NCBI GenBank assembly: GCA_014549065.1
Contig: JACDOX010000001.1
Location: forward strand, 9,707,195-9,771,194
Origin: Cardinalis cardinalis
Taxonomy: Eukaryota > Chordata > Aves > Passeriformes > Cardinalidae
DNA length: 64,000 nt
Direction of reading: 5' to 3'
A program made the position numbers and the translations under genes. This document shows positions 26,301 to 34,100 of the stretch, piece after piece. The notes beneath the pieces are model-generated. The model did not search any database and was not told the DNA's origin. It saw only the letters and a list, made by a program, of their open reading frames with translations. The first letter of the stretch is position 1. Each line of letters starts with the position of its first letter.

Positions 26301-29300
26301 CAAAGTTTATCTTGCCTAATGTCTCCACACCTGTGTCTGATGCCTTTAAAACTCAAATGGAGCTGCTGCAAGCAGGTCTTTCACGCACACCCACAAGGCA
26401 TCTACTAAATGGCTCTTTAATAGATGGAGAACCACCCATGAAGAGGAGGAGAGGAAGGAGGAAAAATGTAGAAGGGCTTGATCTGTTATTTATGAGCAAC
26501 AAACGGACATCATTGACTGTAGTAAGACCACAACCTTTTTCCTTTTGTCTCATATTTGTTCTTCTGTCTGTGGTACTTCCTGAATGTGTTTCAAGTGTTA
26601 TTATACTCTCCCTAATAGAAACATACAGTTTTTGCCCAACAAGTTTTTTCTTTGTTTAGAGCTGTTAATTCTTTTGAACCAAACAAAAATGTGCACATCA
26701 AGATTTTACTCTGAGTTTTAGGTAGCTTGTACTTTCAAAATTACTTTTTTTTTTTTTACAAAATATATTTCTAACAATATACATTTTGAGGCTTAAGTAT
26801 GTCTTTCTTGATGTGTTGAAAAGGGAGGGTCTTGAAGAATCTTGGAGAACATGTACTGGAAATGGAAAAAACTGCTTTGCCTTTAGCACTATGTTCTTTA
26901 TTGTTCAAGGATGTAAATTTTCCAAATTCCCTGATGCCATGATACTACTTTATGTAGCATGAGTATTTAACCCCATTAACTCTTGTGTATGCAAAATCTT
27001 GAACATTTCATTTCAGTCAGTGCCTGAAATTATTTCTCCAGGTGTTCCTGTGAAGGGAAGACTAATACAGATGTGATTGTTTTCAGGAGGATGCAGAAGT
27101 GACCAAAGCTTTTGAAGAAGATATGGAAGCCCTACCAGCAAGGAACATTCCATCTCCTGGTCAGTTAGACCCAGACACTCGCATCCCTGTAATCAATCTA
27201 GAGGATGGGACCAGGCTGGTGGGAGAGGATGCCCCGAAAAACAAGGATCTAGTTGAATGGCTTAAGTTGCATCCTACTTACACTGTAGATATGCCAAGTT
27301 ATGTACCAGTAAGTATGTGATTCTAAAACTGTTGTTCTATTATATTAATACAAAAGTTAGTTTTACAGATGTCAGACTGAATTCCCTCATGTTGGGCATA
27401 ATCATTTGATTTTGTAGCTTGCATTTCAACAGAAGTTTTCTCTTTATCCACCATTTCTACTTTATCCACACCCAAGTGACACTGGGGTGTTTGATTTGCT
27501 TTTCCTTTCTTAACATTTGTATGTAACAGCATGTTAGAACCACATTTGTCAAGTTCTGCAGAATTTCTTCAAAAAAGATAATTTTCTGTAATCTGAGAGT
27601 AATGTAATGGATCCCTTCTTAAAATTGTTGTGAGAAGTGGTACTGTGATTGGTGATTTTTGTCGAGAAATGAAATGAAAAGCAATAAATTTCTCTTCTTT
27701 CTAGAAGAGTGCAGATGTGCTGTTTTCCCCATTTCAGAAGCCGAAACAAAAACGACACAGATGTCGAAACCCTAATAAACTGGATATAAACACCTTGACA
27801 GGAGAAGAAAGGGTACCTGTTGTAAATAAGCGAAATGGAAAGAAGGTAAAAATTAAGTTACTTCAGTCAAGGTCTTTAATAATGTCTTTGCATGTGGAAA
27901 GCAGGTTTTCTACTCCCAAGCTTTCTCTTTAAAAGTTTAATAATTTGGTACCAGCAGTTTTTCTTACTGGACTGTGCCACCTGGGTCCTTTAATTCCTTT
28001 TTTGCTCTTCTGTTGCATTCATATTAATCACCTGAGTGAATAACTCTCATTTTTTGAACCTATGTAGCACATTTTGTTCTTAAATACAAAATTTATTACC
28101 AGACCTGCTTAAGCTGCGGCACTGTATTGTTTGTTTTTTTTAAAACGTGATTTTGTCAATTGAGGTATCACTAGCTGGTTTCCAAGTATTTTTTCACAAT
28201 AAACTGAAAGTCTTTGCTGCCATCCTTCAGAGATAAAATAGAAAGAAAGAAAGATAGAAAATGTCCATATAAGTAGTTGTTTGGTTTTGTTGGTGGGTTT
28301 TTGTTAAAAGTCATAACCTTGTCTTTTGCATTAGATGGGTGGAGCTATGGCCCCTCCAATGAAGGACTTGCCAAGATGGCTGGAAGAAAATCCTGAGTTT
28401 GCTGTTGCTCCAGATTGGACTGACATTGTTAAACAGTCTGTAAGTGAAACTCTCTTCCATGCATCACTGCAGGTTATAGCACAGAAAAGTTGAAGGCTGT
28501 GTAAATTGATTATTAAGTCTTTATCTCATAGGTTTAGGTTTTTAGAAAATCATGGTGTCTATGTAGGAGTTATATAGCTCAGAGGGAATGGTGACAGAAG
28601 GCTGCTGCAGATTGAAATACACAAAAAAATCAGCTACAGTTAAGGCAGCCTTCAGCATTTGTTTTGCTTTTTGCTTTTTTTTTTTAATAAGTAACAATCC
28701 TTAAAAAGCACAGATATTTGTACATTAGGAACTACTAAGAAAATATTTGTCATATTCATAGCAGAAATACACTTCATTGTCTCAGTAACAGGCAGCATCA
28801 AAGGAAGAGGTTTTCTGTCTTTTATTTTACAACACTTGTTTGAAAATAAAGGGTAAAATTCTTCAAGTATTCAGTTTAATAGAATATTACTATTCTGAAA
28901 TTCAGTATGAATTATGAAGATACAAACTTGTGACTGCAACATATCAGGGTGGGGTTTTTTAATGAAGTTACAGAGTTTTCAGCATGTATTATTTTACTGT
29001 TGTGTTTAAACATAAAAAAATCTGTGATCTTGATTTCTTCAGCTTTCTTTACTTGTTCTACTGCCATTCACTATAGTACTAAGCTAATTACCATTTGCCA
29101 GGGTGAAAAAACAAACCACTTTTGGAGTATGCTGAAATCCCTTCTGTTTCTTTATCATCATCAGTTAACTGCTGAAAGCTAAAAAAGCCAATCAAGGATA
29201 AAGCTTGTTTTTTCACTTTCTCTTTTTAGGGTTTTGTTCCAGAGTCCATGTTTGACCGTCTTCTCACTGGACCTGTTGTGAGGGAGGAAGGAGCAAGCAG

Positions 29301-30183
29301 AAGAGGAAGAAGGCCAAAAAGTGAAATTGCCAAAGCAGCTGCAGCAGCTGCTGCTGTAGCATCAACTTCGGGAATCAACCCACTACTAATGAACAGTCTG
29401 TTTGCTGGAATGGACCTCACAAGCCTCCAGAACCTACAGAACCTGCAGTCTCTCCAGCTCGCAGGTCTCATGGGCTTTCCACCAGGGCTAGCAACAGCTG
29501 CTGCTGCTGGGGGGGACGCTAAAAATCCGGCTGCCATGTTGCCTCTGATGTTGCCAGGGATGGCAGGACTGCCCAATATGTTTGGACTAAGCGGATTGTT
29601 GAATAACCCGATCACGGCTACTACTGGAAATGCCACTACTGCTTCCGGTCAAGGAGAGACTGAGGATGGCGCTTCAAAAGCTGAAGAGAAGAAAAATGAG
29701 AATGAAGAGGAGAACAAAGACTCTGAGAAAAGCACAGACACTGTTTCTGCTACTGACTCTGCGAATGGATCTGTCAGTGCTGCTACTGCGGCGACTACCG
29801 CCACTGCCACCACTACCACCACTACCAACACTGGATTGCCCACAAACCCTCTGGCCTTCAATCCTTTCCTGCTGTCTACCATGGCTCCTGGCCTCTTCTA
29901 TCCATCTATGTTTCTACCTCCAGGACTGGGAGGATTGACTCTGCCTGGTTTCCCAGCACTAGCAGGACTTCAGAACGCAGTGGGCTCCAATGAAGAGAAG
30001 GCTACTGACAAAACTGAAGGAGCTGCCTTTAAAGATGAAGAAAATCTCGAAGGCAGTGATGCAGAGGAGAGCCTTGATAAAACTGCAGATTCCTCCGTTT
30101 TAGAAGATGAAATAGCACAGGGTGAAGAATTAGACTCACTTGATGGGGGGGAAGAAATAGAAAACAATGAAAACGATGAATAA
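2213..30183 (+). CDS. CHD7: Chromodomain-helicase-DNA-binding protein 7, 3' part (26 coding exons, 5'-partial)
   Basis: CHD7 is a nuclear SNF2-family ATPase (CHD subfamily III) that slides nucleosomes at enhancers and promoters and is needed for neural crest and inner ear development. The visible 1,943 residues contain, in order: DEAH motif II (residues 38-41), LTGTPLQN motif III (65-72), helicase C lobe with LIFSQM, motif [14 protein letters not shown] (about 296-308), motif [11 protein letters not shown] (330-338), the DNA-binding linker region, a SANT-like domain (about 898-960), BRK domains (about 1498-1543 and 1568-1622) and an acidic tail ending IENNENDE. The C-terminal segment, with [11 protein letters not shown] and [13 protein letters not shown], separates CHD7 from CHD6, CHD8 and CHD9. 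Every exon junction keeps the reading frame. The start codon, chromodomains and P-loop lie upstream of the window. Human CHD7 is 2,997 aa; from recalled numbering this part begins near residue 1068, so the full bird protein would be about 3,010 aa. I see no frameshift or internal stop, so the gene looks intact. Confidence 0.97.
3639..3782 (+). CDS. CHD7: CHD7 exon 14 equivalent: ATPase motif III
   Basis: 144 nt, phase 0, from [13 protein letters not shown] to [17 protein letters not shown] is SNF2 motif III, which couples ATP hydrolysis to DNA movement. Acceptor tttcag and donor gtaaac. The following 2.26 kb intron is T-rich near 3900-4045 and otherwise featureless. Confidence 0.97.
6040..6295 (+). 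CDS. CHD7: CHD7 exon 15 equivalent: end of ATPase lobe 1
   Basis: 256 nt, ending phase 1 inside the Gly codon of LING (donor gtaggc). It encodes [20 protein letters not shown] through [16 protein letters not shown]. The [10 protein letters not shown] and RKCCNHPYL blocks are SNF2 family signatures linking the two RecA-like lobes. Confidence 0.97.
6296..10741 (+). other. Largest visible CHD7 intron (4.4 kb)
   Basis: AT-rich intron with a minus-strand CR1 fragment at about 6886-7075 and a short GC-richer patch near 9455-9640. Open frames at 8555-8770 and 8882-9142 do not resemble any family I know and have no coding character. No alternative exon is supported. Confidence 0.8.
6886..7075 (-). 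mobile_element. CR1 LINE 3' fragment, diverged
   Basis: Read on the + strand it begins GGAATCATAAAATATC, then AAAGGGAGCC, GAGTCCAACTC, TTGAACTCTAC, GGTGCCATGACCACTTC and GTTCCAGTGACCA. These are the reverse-complement landmarks of a CR1 3' end of a subfamily different from the copy at 1543. Divergence is visible throughout, so it is an older insertion. Confidence 0.85.
10742..10952 (+). CDS. CHD7: CHD7 exon 16 equivalent: helicase C lobe start
   Basis: 211 nt. It completes the split Gly codon and encodes [13 protein letters not shown] through LEDYLIQRR, ending phase 2 (donor gtgaga). It includes [18 protein letters not shown]2 motif IV. The 476-nt intron after it shows nothing notable. Confidence 0.97.
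11429..11624 (+). CDS. CHD7: CHD7 exon 17 equivalent: motif V
   Basis: 196 nt, from [12 protein letters not shown] to DWNPQNDLQ, back to phase 0. It carries [16 protein letters not shown] (motif V) and [12 protein letters not shown], part of the ATP-binding cleft formed by lobe 2. Acceptor tttcag, donor gtaata. Confidence 0.97.
11859..12026 (+). CDS. CHD7: CHD7 exon 18 equivalent: motif VI
   Basis: 168 nt, phase 0, [14 protein letters not shown] through [18 protein letters not shown] is motif VI and contains the arginine finger. The block [20 protein letters not shown] follows, typical of the CHD C-terminal bridge. Donor gtaagg. Confidence 0.97.
12027..12671 (+). other. CHD7 intron with in-frame upstream acceptor
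   Basis: 645-nt intron. Near its end is a second plausible acceptor (AG at 12610-12611, after TTGTTCTGTC). From there 60 nt run stop-free and in frame into the next exon. Otherwise nothing is recognised. Confidence 0.6.
12672..12851 (+). CDS. CHD7: CHD7 exon 19 equivalent
   Basis: 180 nt, phase 0, [19 protein letters not shown] through [11 protein letters not shown]. This is the post-helicase bridge that packs against the ATPase lobes in CHD proteins. Acceptor ttacag, donor gtatgc. Confidence 0.97.
13065..13175 (+). CDS. CHD7: CHD7 exon 20 equivalent
   Basis: 111 nt, phase 0, [20 protein letters not shown] through DIDALNGR. The [14 protein letters not shown] segment is conserved across CHD6-9. 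Acceptor actag, donor gtaagc. The intron to the next exon is only 96 nt. Confidence 0.97.
13272..13477 (+). CDS. CHD7: CHD7 exon 21 equivalent
   Basis: 206 nt, [17 protein letters not shown] through VEKNLLVYG, ending phase 2. The unresolved base at 13325 sits at the third position of AGN, which must be C or T if the conserved Ser is kept. Donor gtaaga. The following 918-nt intron holds only AT-rich sequence. Confidence 0.96.
14396..14595 (+). CDS. CHD7: CHD7 exon 22 equivalent: start of DNA-binding linker region
   Basis: 200 nt, [15 protein letters not shown] through TRALVNHS, ending phase 1. The GWGRWTDIL and [16 protein letters not shown] blocks resemble the SANT-SLIDE-like region that contacts linker DNA in CHD remodellers. 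Donor gtatgt. Confidence 0.96.
15186..15345 (+). CDS. CHD7: CHD7 exon 23 equivalent
   Basis: 160 nt, [19 protein letters not shown] through KHHCNK, ending phase 2 (donor gtaagt). It includes a basic RGRKGKKVK patch. The QSSQPMLQD stretch differs slightly from mammals, which is expected for a loop. Confidence 0.95.
15346..18415 (+). other. CHD7 intron (3.1 kb)
   Basis: AT-rich, with an AT-only microsatellite-like patch at about 15870-15950. Its last 400 bases are less AT-rich and hold a chance open frame at 18195-18377. No repeat element or extra exon could be supported. Confidence 0.7.
18416..18505 (+). CDS. CHD7: CHD7 exon 24 equivalent
   Basis: 90 nt, [17 protein letters not shown] through GADS, phase 2 in and out. 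Acceptor ctccag, donor gttagt. The [15 protein letters not shown] helix belongs to the DNA-binding module. Confidence 0.96.
19079..19182 (+). CDS. CHD7: CHD7 exon 25 equivalent
   Basis: 104 nt, [19 protein letters not shown] through LLIGVFKH, ending phase 1. The base at 19181 is N in the third position of a CAN codon, consistent with the conserved His if C or [19 protein letters not shown] is the SANT/SLIDE-like signature shared by CHD6-9. Confidence 0.96.
20155..20181 (+). repeat. (GT)n microsatellite in a CHD7 intron
   Basis: Ten perfect GT units at 20155-20174 followed by CTGTGTG, within the intron at 19183-20563. The same intron has a compositionally distinct, less AT-rich block at about 19450-19950. 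Confidence 0.95.
20564..20693 (+). CDS. CHD7: CHD7 exon 26 equivalent
   Basis: 130 nt, [20 protein letters not shown] through LADGGDG, ending phase 2 (donor gtaagg). It continues the [11 protein letters not shown] signature. The acidic Gly-rich DGGDGGEFDRED hinge spans this junction. Confidence 0.96.
20972..21044 (+). CDS. CHD7: CHD7 exon 27 equivalent
   Basis: 73 nt, [19 protein letters not shown] to DEID, returning to phase 0. Acidic linker. Acceptor follows an A/T-rich tract ending tatag; donor gtaaga. Confidence 0.94.
21257..21311 (+). CDS. CHD7: CHD7 exon 28 equivalent (55-nt microexon)
   Basis: 55 nt, [18 protein letters not shown], ending phase 1. The acceptor is an unusual CCCAAG preceded by TTCTCCCC. 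Its length and phase are needed to keep the reading frame between neighbouring exons, which supports the call despite its small size. Confidence 0.92.
22027..22255 (+). CDS. CHD7: CHD7 exon 29 equivalent
   Basis: 229 nt, [18 protein letters not shown] through [11 protein letters not shown], ending phase 2 in a Lys codon (donor gtgagt). It encodes the highly basic [12 protein letters not shown] and [11 protein letters not shown] helices that precede the SANT-like domain. Confidence 0.96.
22424..22632 (+). CDS. CHD7: CHD7 exon 30 equivalent: SANT-like domain
   Basis: 209 nt, [17 protein letters not shown] through CRMPVKPDD, ending phase 1. WTRREEADF opens a SANT/Myb-like fold, and the [12 protein letters not shown] segment completes it. 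SANT domains contact histone tails or DNA. Donor gtaagt. Confidence 0.96.
22773..23450 (+). CDS. CHD7: CHD7 exon 31 equivalent: post-SANT and acidic region
   Basis: 678 nt, the second longest exon here, ending phase 1. The first half ([18 protein letters not shown] through FAQNRGTGN) is highly conserved, including [17 protein letters not shown] and [15 protein letters not shown]. The second half is a divergent Glu/Lys/Ser-rich segment that ends in the conserved [19 protein letters not shown]. Low-complexity acidic composition predicts disorder. Confidence 0.95.
23848..24008 (+). CDS. CHD7: CHD7 exon 32 equivalent
   Basis: 161 nt, [17 protein letters not shown] through FAFSFWPK, returning to phase 0. 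The start has a tandem CAGCAG acceptor. I chose the first AG because it preserves the Ala of the mammalian QPEAGAVS junction. The N at 23945 is at the third position of a GAN codon, Asp if C or T. Donor gttggt. Confidence 0.94.
24009..25622 (+). other. CHD7 intron (1.6 kb)
   Basis: AT-rich intron with no recognised element. The open frames at 24843-25100 and 25365-25568 are in low-complexity AT-rich sequence and do not match CHD7. Confidence 0.75.
25623..25850 (+). CDS. CHD7: CHD7 exon 33 equivalent (GC donor)
   Basis: 228 nt, phase 0, [18 protein letters not shown] through TASPQLSK. It encodes the conserved [20 protein letters not shown] block. The donor is AAAG|GCAAGG, a non-canonical GC splice site, but frame and protein continuity across it are exact. 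Confidence 0.95.
26078..26521 (+). CDS. CHD7: CHD7 exon 34 equivalent
   Basis: 444 nt, phase 0, [18 protein letters not shown] through NKRTSLTV. It carries several basic clusters ([24 protein letters not shown]) that look like nuclear localisation or DNA-binding patches, plus a conserved [19 protein letters not shown] segment. I ended it at GTA|gtaaga rather than ACT|gtagta because the former gives the mammalian length at the L-x-x-EDAEV junction. Confidence 0.94.
27087..27308 (+). CDS. CHD7: CHD7 exon 35 equivalent: first BRK domain
   Basis: 222 nt, phase 0, [17 protein letters not shown] through DMPSYVP. The segment from [16 protein letters not shown] to [12 protein letters not shown] is BRK domain 1, a small fold found in CHD6-9 and in SWI/SNF ATPases; in CHD7/CHD8 it has been linked to CTCF interaction. 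Donor gtaagt. Confidence 0.95.
27705..27845 (+). CDS. CHD7: CHD7 exon 36 equivalent
   Basis: 141 nt, phase 0, [18 protein letters not shown] through KRNGKK. It holds the basic [15 protein letters not shown] stretch and the first half of BRK domain 2 ([17 protein letters not shown]). The acceptor is a TAGAAG tandem site. Donor gtaaaa. Confidence 0.94.
28335..28439 (+). CDS. CHD7: CHD7 exon 37 equivalent: second BRK domain
   Basis: 105 nt, phase 0, [18 protein letters not shown] through WTDIVKQS. It completes BRK domain 2. The leading ATG is an internal Met codon, not a start. Acceptor ttag, donor gtaagt. The 790-nt intron after it holds nothing recognised. Confidence 0.96.
29230..30183 (+). 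CDS. CHD7: CHD7 last coding exon (38 equivalent) and stop
   Basis: 954 nt, 317 residues then TAA at 30181-30183. It begins [17 protein letters not shown] and ends IENNENDE. Internal features are a basic [15 protein letters not shown] patch, a run of seven Ala at 29335-29355, Leu/Gln repeats ([15 protein letters not shown]), hydrophobic Pro/Gly/Leu-rich segments, and a highly acidic tail. A Thr/Ala-rich tract at 29779-29832 is longer than in human CHD7 as I recall it. An antisense frame over this exon is a shadow of its codon bias. Confidence 0.97.
   Translation, partial: GFVPESMFDRLLTGPVVREEGASRRGRRPKSEIAKAAAAAAAVASTSGINPLLMNSLFAGMDLTSLQNLQNLQSLQLAGLMGFPPGLATAAAAGGDAKNPAAMLPLMLPGMAGLPNMFGLSGLLNNPITATTGNATTASGQGETEDGASKAEEKKNENEEENKDSEKSTDTVSATDSANGSVSAATAATTATATTTTTTNTGLPTNPLAFNPFLLSTMAPGLFYPSMFLPPGLGGLTLPGFPALAGLQNAVGSNEEKATDKTEGAAFKDEENLEGSDAEESLDKTADSSVLEDEIAQGEELDSLDGGEEIENNENDE
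29779..29832 (+). repeat. Thr/Ala-rich coding tract in the last CHD7 exon
   Basis: Eighteen codons of mixed ACN and GCN, with a core of six consecutive Thr before NTGLP. ACT and ACC alternate, so the tract is not a pure trinucleotide array. The human protein lacks most of it between GSVGAAT and LPSNPLAF. Confidence 0.85.
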
Positions 30184-30557
30184 CCAGTACCAGTTACAGT
30201 TAAAGTGTTTTAAACTTTTGACAAGTGGTAGTCCTACTGTTTACACTCACAGTTAATGTCCATACTTAGTTTTTATAAGCTGTTCTGTAACATAGTGTAG
30301 CAAAAAAAAAAAGTTCAAGTCATGTTATACAGATGTGTCAAAAGGTATCTTGGTCATTAAGTATTGTGCAGTGCATTATTTATTATCCCTAGGAGAGATG
30401 AAATTTGAGAGGTGATCATGTCTTTTTAAGGAAATTGACATAATGCTCTGCTTTTTTTTTCTTTTGGTACCATTGGTATTATGAATTAAGCAGCAATTTG
30501 TAATCAAGTGGCACTAATAGAAGGAAGTGCTGCTTAAAGGAAGGATGAAGTTATATA

Positions 30558-30606
30558 TTTAATTTTTTTTTCTTTTTTCCTTTTTTTTCCTTTTTTTTTT
30601 TTAATT
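30558..30606 (+). repeat. Poly-pyrimidine (T-rich) tract in the 3' UTR
   Basis: Nearly 50 bases of T broken only by a few C and A. Such tracts can bind PTB or HuR-type proteins, but no such role is shown here. Confidence 0.9.
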
Positions 30607-30688
30607 TTGCTGTGAAGGTCAAGATGAAATTTACCATACATATCGTACTCGCGCTTCATTTTGACTGTACGGGAGTTCACCCGCTCAC

Positions 30689-30724
30689 GTGCGCGCACAC
30701 ACCCACACACACACTCTCTCTCTG
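30689..30724 (+). repeat. CA/CT microsatellite in the 3' UTR
   Basis: GTGCGCGCAC followed by CA repeats that change to CT repeats before GACAATC. It is short and imperfect. Confidence 0.85.
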
Positions 30725-31118
30725 ACAATCTTCATGATAGTGTGAATGTCTCTGTCTTGAGACGCAGCAATAATAAGGCAGCTGTTGAATGTGAAGAGTA
30801 CCTTTTGGAAATTAACCCGCGGAGAAGGTTCTTACAGGATAAAGCTACAGTTTAATCGTCTCGTGATCTTGTAATGCACTGGTATAAACAAAAAAGAAAA
30901 AAATCAGGTACCTTTTTTAAATTAAAGGACTTTGTTACTTTAGCCACAAAGCTAAACAGCATTACCTCAACTCTAAACTAGCCTTGAAGTTTACAGACAT
31001 GACTTTGTAAATGTATTGTTTTTCTTTGTTGTGATGTCTTTTTATTTTTTTTTCTTTGGAAACTGCTATCATGTAAGATAAGATGTAAATTGCTGCCAAC
31101 TGTAGTAATGATGCTTTT

Positions 31119-31124
31119 AATAAA
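31119..31124 (+). terminator. CHD7: Candidate CHD7 poly(A) signal AATAAA
   Basis: Perfect AATAAA in TTTTAATAAAAG, about 936 nt after the stop. GT/T-rich sequence from 31185 (GTGTTCACTTTCTGTATTTG) fits a downstream element, though it is somewhat far away. Confidence 0.7.
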
Positions 31125-31149
31125 AGTGACCCATGATATGCAGAGATGT

Positions 31150-34100
31150 AATTATAGAATGTAGTGTTTAGGGACAACCAAACTGGTGTTCACTTTCTGT
31201 ATTTGTATTTGTGGCTTTTTTATAGCATTTTCCTGCTATATTCTTTATAGATTAGTGGCTGTAAATGCTGAACTGATCGTCTTCAGGGGACTAGGCAGGA
31301 AGAGAAACCTTGAATTGCCTTCATATTTTCCACTCTAAGTAACTCTACAGAAATGCACGCTAAAATCCCTACTTTACTCCTTCAAAGGGGCATGAGAGAC
31401 TGAGAATACTTTAAATGTGTTCAGCATGTGATAATGTGGTACACTAAAGAACAAAAGGGCAAAAGAAAAATGAGGCTTTAATAGGCACAATATCTAGGTC
31501 ATTTATCCTTGGTTAATGGGTAGAAAAACACAATGCTGTAGTGACAGCAAGGGATACAAAGGCTCTGTGGTATCCTGTAGACCAGAGCTTGTGATGCCAG
31601 AAACCACTGTGTCAAACAACCTACATGAAACTAAAACTGACCCACTTTTTATAAAAACCAGTGTCTCTTCTGGAGAGCTACCGATTTGTACCCTTTTGTG
31701 ACCTTTTGATATTGGAGATAATGTACCATTTCAGAACTTCTGTTTTCATGGTGTTGTCACCTTGACACACACATACACAACAAGCTCCAGAGTGAGGATG
31801 AAAGGTTAGATTTTCAGTGGAGTACATGAAAAATTAGCTATTTCAGTAGCCAGCTGTGGGTGGACCCCTGTCTTTAGGACTAATATTATCTGTGCTTTTG
31901 GAATGCTGGAGAGCTGCAAACCTCACTCTCATGTACACTGTGAATTTGCACAAGAGCTCAAATGGGCAAGTATTGCAAGGCCAAAATTTGGTCCCGAGGG
32001 GGATATATAAAAAGGGGTGAACTTGGCTTGAAAAGGATATTTCATGGACGATGAAAGTAGATGAGAAATGAAGGCTTAGGAAGTGATTTTTGTGTGAATG
32101 AATCACAGGCACACACTGTTGAAATGAATAGATGTCAGGATGTCTTGTACTGCCACTTAAATAGATCACAGGGAGTTAATGAAGGTCAGGAAGGATTCCC
32201 CCTGCATGGACATCACTGAATGGTTGATGAGGTGTGTTATTCCTGCCTCTTTCTAAAATATCACATGTAGACCATGGCAAAAAGTGAAAGGCTGAAAGCA
32301 AAGGCNCATTGGCTTGGGCAGGTATGTTACATGCACTGTTGAATTCATTTGAGCTGTTTTTTACATTGTTATTAAATGCTTTGCCTTATTTTTTTTTTCT
32401 ACCTATAGAATTGCCACTGTAAGAGTTTGTAGGTGCTTCCCATTGTGTGTATTCCACACATGGTACCAAGTAGAAGGGTTTTTTTTCAGTTCAATTTTAT
32501 AATTTCCAGAAGAGATTTACAGAGACTAATGATATCCCTTGGGAGAACCCTTTTTAATTGGCAAGACTAGAAATTATATTGTTAAATNCCGTACTTAGTC
32601 CCTTTCTCCTCTGTCAAAATGAGGAAGTTCTGGTAACTTCTATTTTTGCCTATAGGTTTTTGACATGGAAACATCCAACTTGTGATGTAGGGTGTCCAAG
32701 TGACAAATGAGTGAATCTTATGCCTAGTACAAGCATCTTCCATGATTGCATTATTCATCTGCCTTTCCTACTCAAAAAAAAAAAAAAAAGCAAAACTGGA
32801 GAACTGTTGGAACAGAGCAAATGCCATGGGAATGGGAGAGCCTCCATACTCTGTGCTTCCCAAACAGCCTTGCTTCCTAGAAGCAAAACAGACCCTTCAC
32901 TTGTTGGAAAGGTGGTGACATTTGATTTTTGGAAGGGATTTGGGCCCCTGGTATGAAAAATGAAGTGGGGGGATTGCCATCTAATGTCCAAGAAATGTAT
33001 TACATGAAAATATGAAGGTTTTTCTTTGATTTGACAGAGTTTTTACATGTTAATTATTGCAAAGATTCTTACGGAGTTTTAAAAGTGTGTCTAAATGAAT
33101 AAAAGCTTATGTGAGTAAGATGCATAGATCAGAAACTATTCTGCACTTGATTCACATTTGGAGCACCCTTTCTGTCTCTCATGATGAGGAGGCTTTGGTT
33201 TGCCACAAACCATTTTTTGCTGGACCTCCTAATGGCCATGGAAATGTTAATGGGGTTATCAAGGAATATAAATTACTTTCTTGTGTTGCTTTCAAAAAGA
33301 AAGTACCTGTGTCAAAGTACAGCAGTGGTCTGCATGCTAACACAGCCTGTTCTGTGTACATGGTGTGCAACCCTGCCAAGGGAAAGGACCAAACAGCAAC
33401 AAATCTGCCTAGGCTAATACAGACGCGATTTTTAATAAGGGAGCTATAAAGAAATGTGAGTCTTGAAAATTGTTGCTGATGAAATAGTGGACAAATTCCT
33501 AAACTAGTCCCAGGTTTTTTGTCAGCTTCAGTCTCTTGTTTTGTATTGATGTCAAATATCAAATTGTATTGCTTATTGGAATTGCACACTTCTGTTGAGG
33601 ACCTTTGCCACTGAGCACTTCCTCATTTGAGAAGGGCTTAAGATTGAGNGGAGGGAGAGGTATTCAATTGTATTTTCTGTATTAAGCTTTCCATTGACTT
33701 TTGTGAACAAAACTGCTTGGGACATTTAAGACTTCTGTTGCTTCTGCACCTCGTGTTTCCACTTCCTTTGAATCCTTAACATCAGGGCTGGGGTGAGGAT
33801 ATGTGAGGGCCCTCAGACTCGCTGCCTCCACACTGTTTTCTGGGCACTTAAAAGGTGCCAGCCCATGAATGTTTCTGACTCTTCAGTGGGAAAGAGTGCT
33901 GGCTACAGCTTTTGCTTCCGTGCTGTGCAAATAACCTGTTGTACTCCTTTGGCTTCAAGTGGTGCCTTGGAGAGACCTGGAGATGGCTTCTTACATAGAC
34001 AGGTGATGTTTTAGGCATCAAGTCTAATCAGTAGCTTGAGTCAGCTGTTCTGAGGAGAATCTGTGAAGGAAATTCAGTTATATGATTGACAGTTGTTATG

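Larger units (their letters stand above)
30184..31150 (+). other. CHD7: CHD7 3' UTR (proximal form)
   Basis: Non-coding sequence directly after the stop, with long pyrimidine runs at about 30558-30606, a CA/CT microsatellite at about 30689-30724 and several AU-rich pentamers. The 3' end is put about 25 nt after the poly(A) signal at 31119. The boundary is inferred. Confidence 0.75.

Noticed and set aside
29226..29636. 136-codon minus-strand frame
   Set aside because: It is antisense to the last CHD7 exon and mirrors its Ala/Leu codon use.
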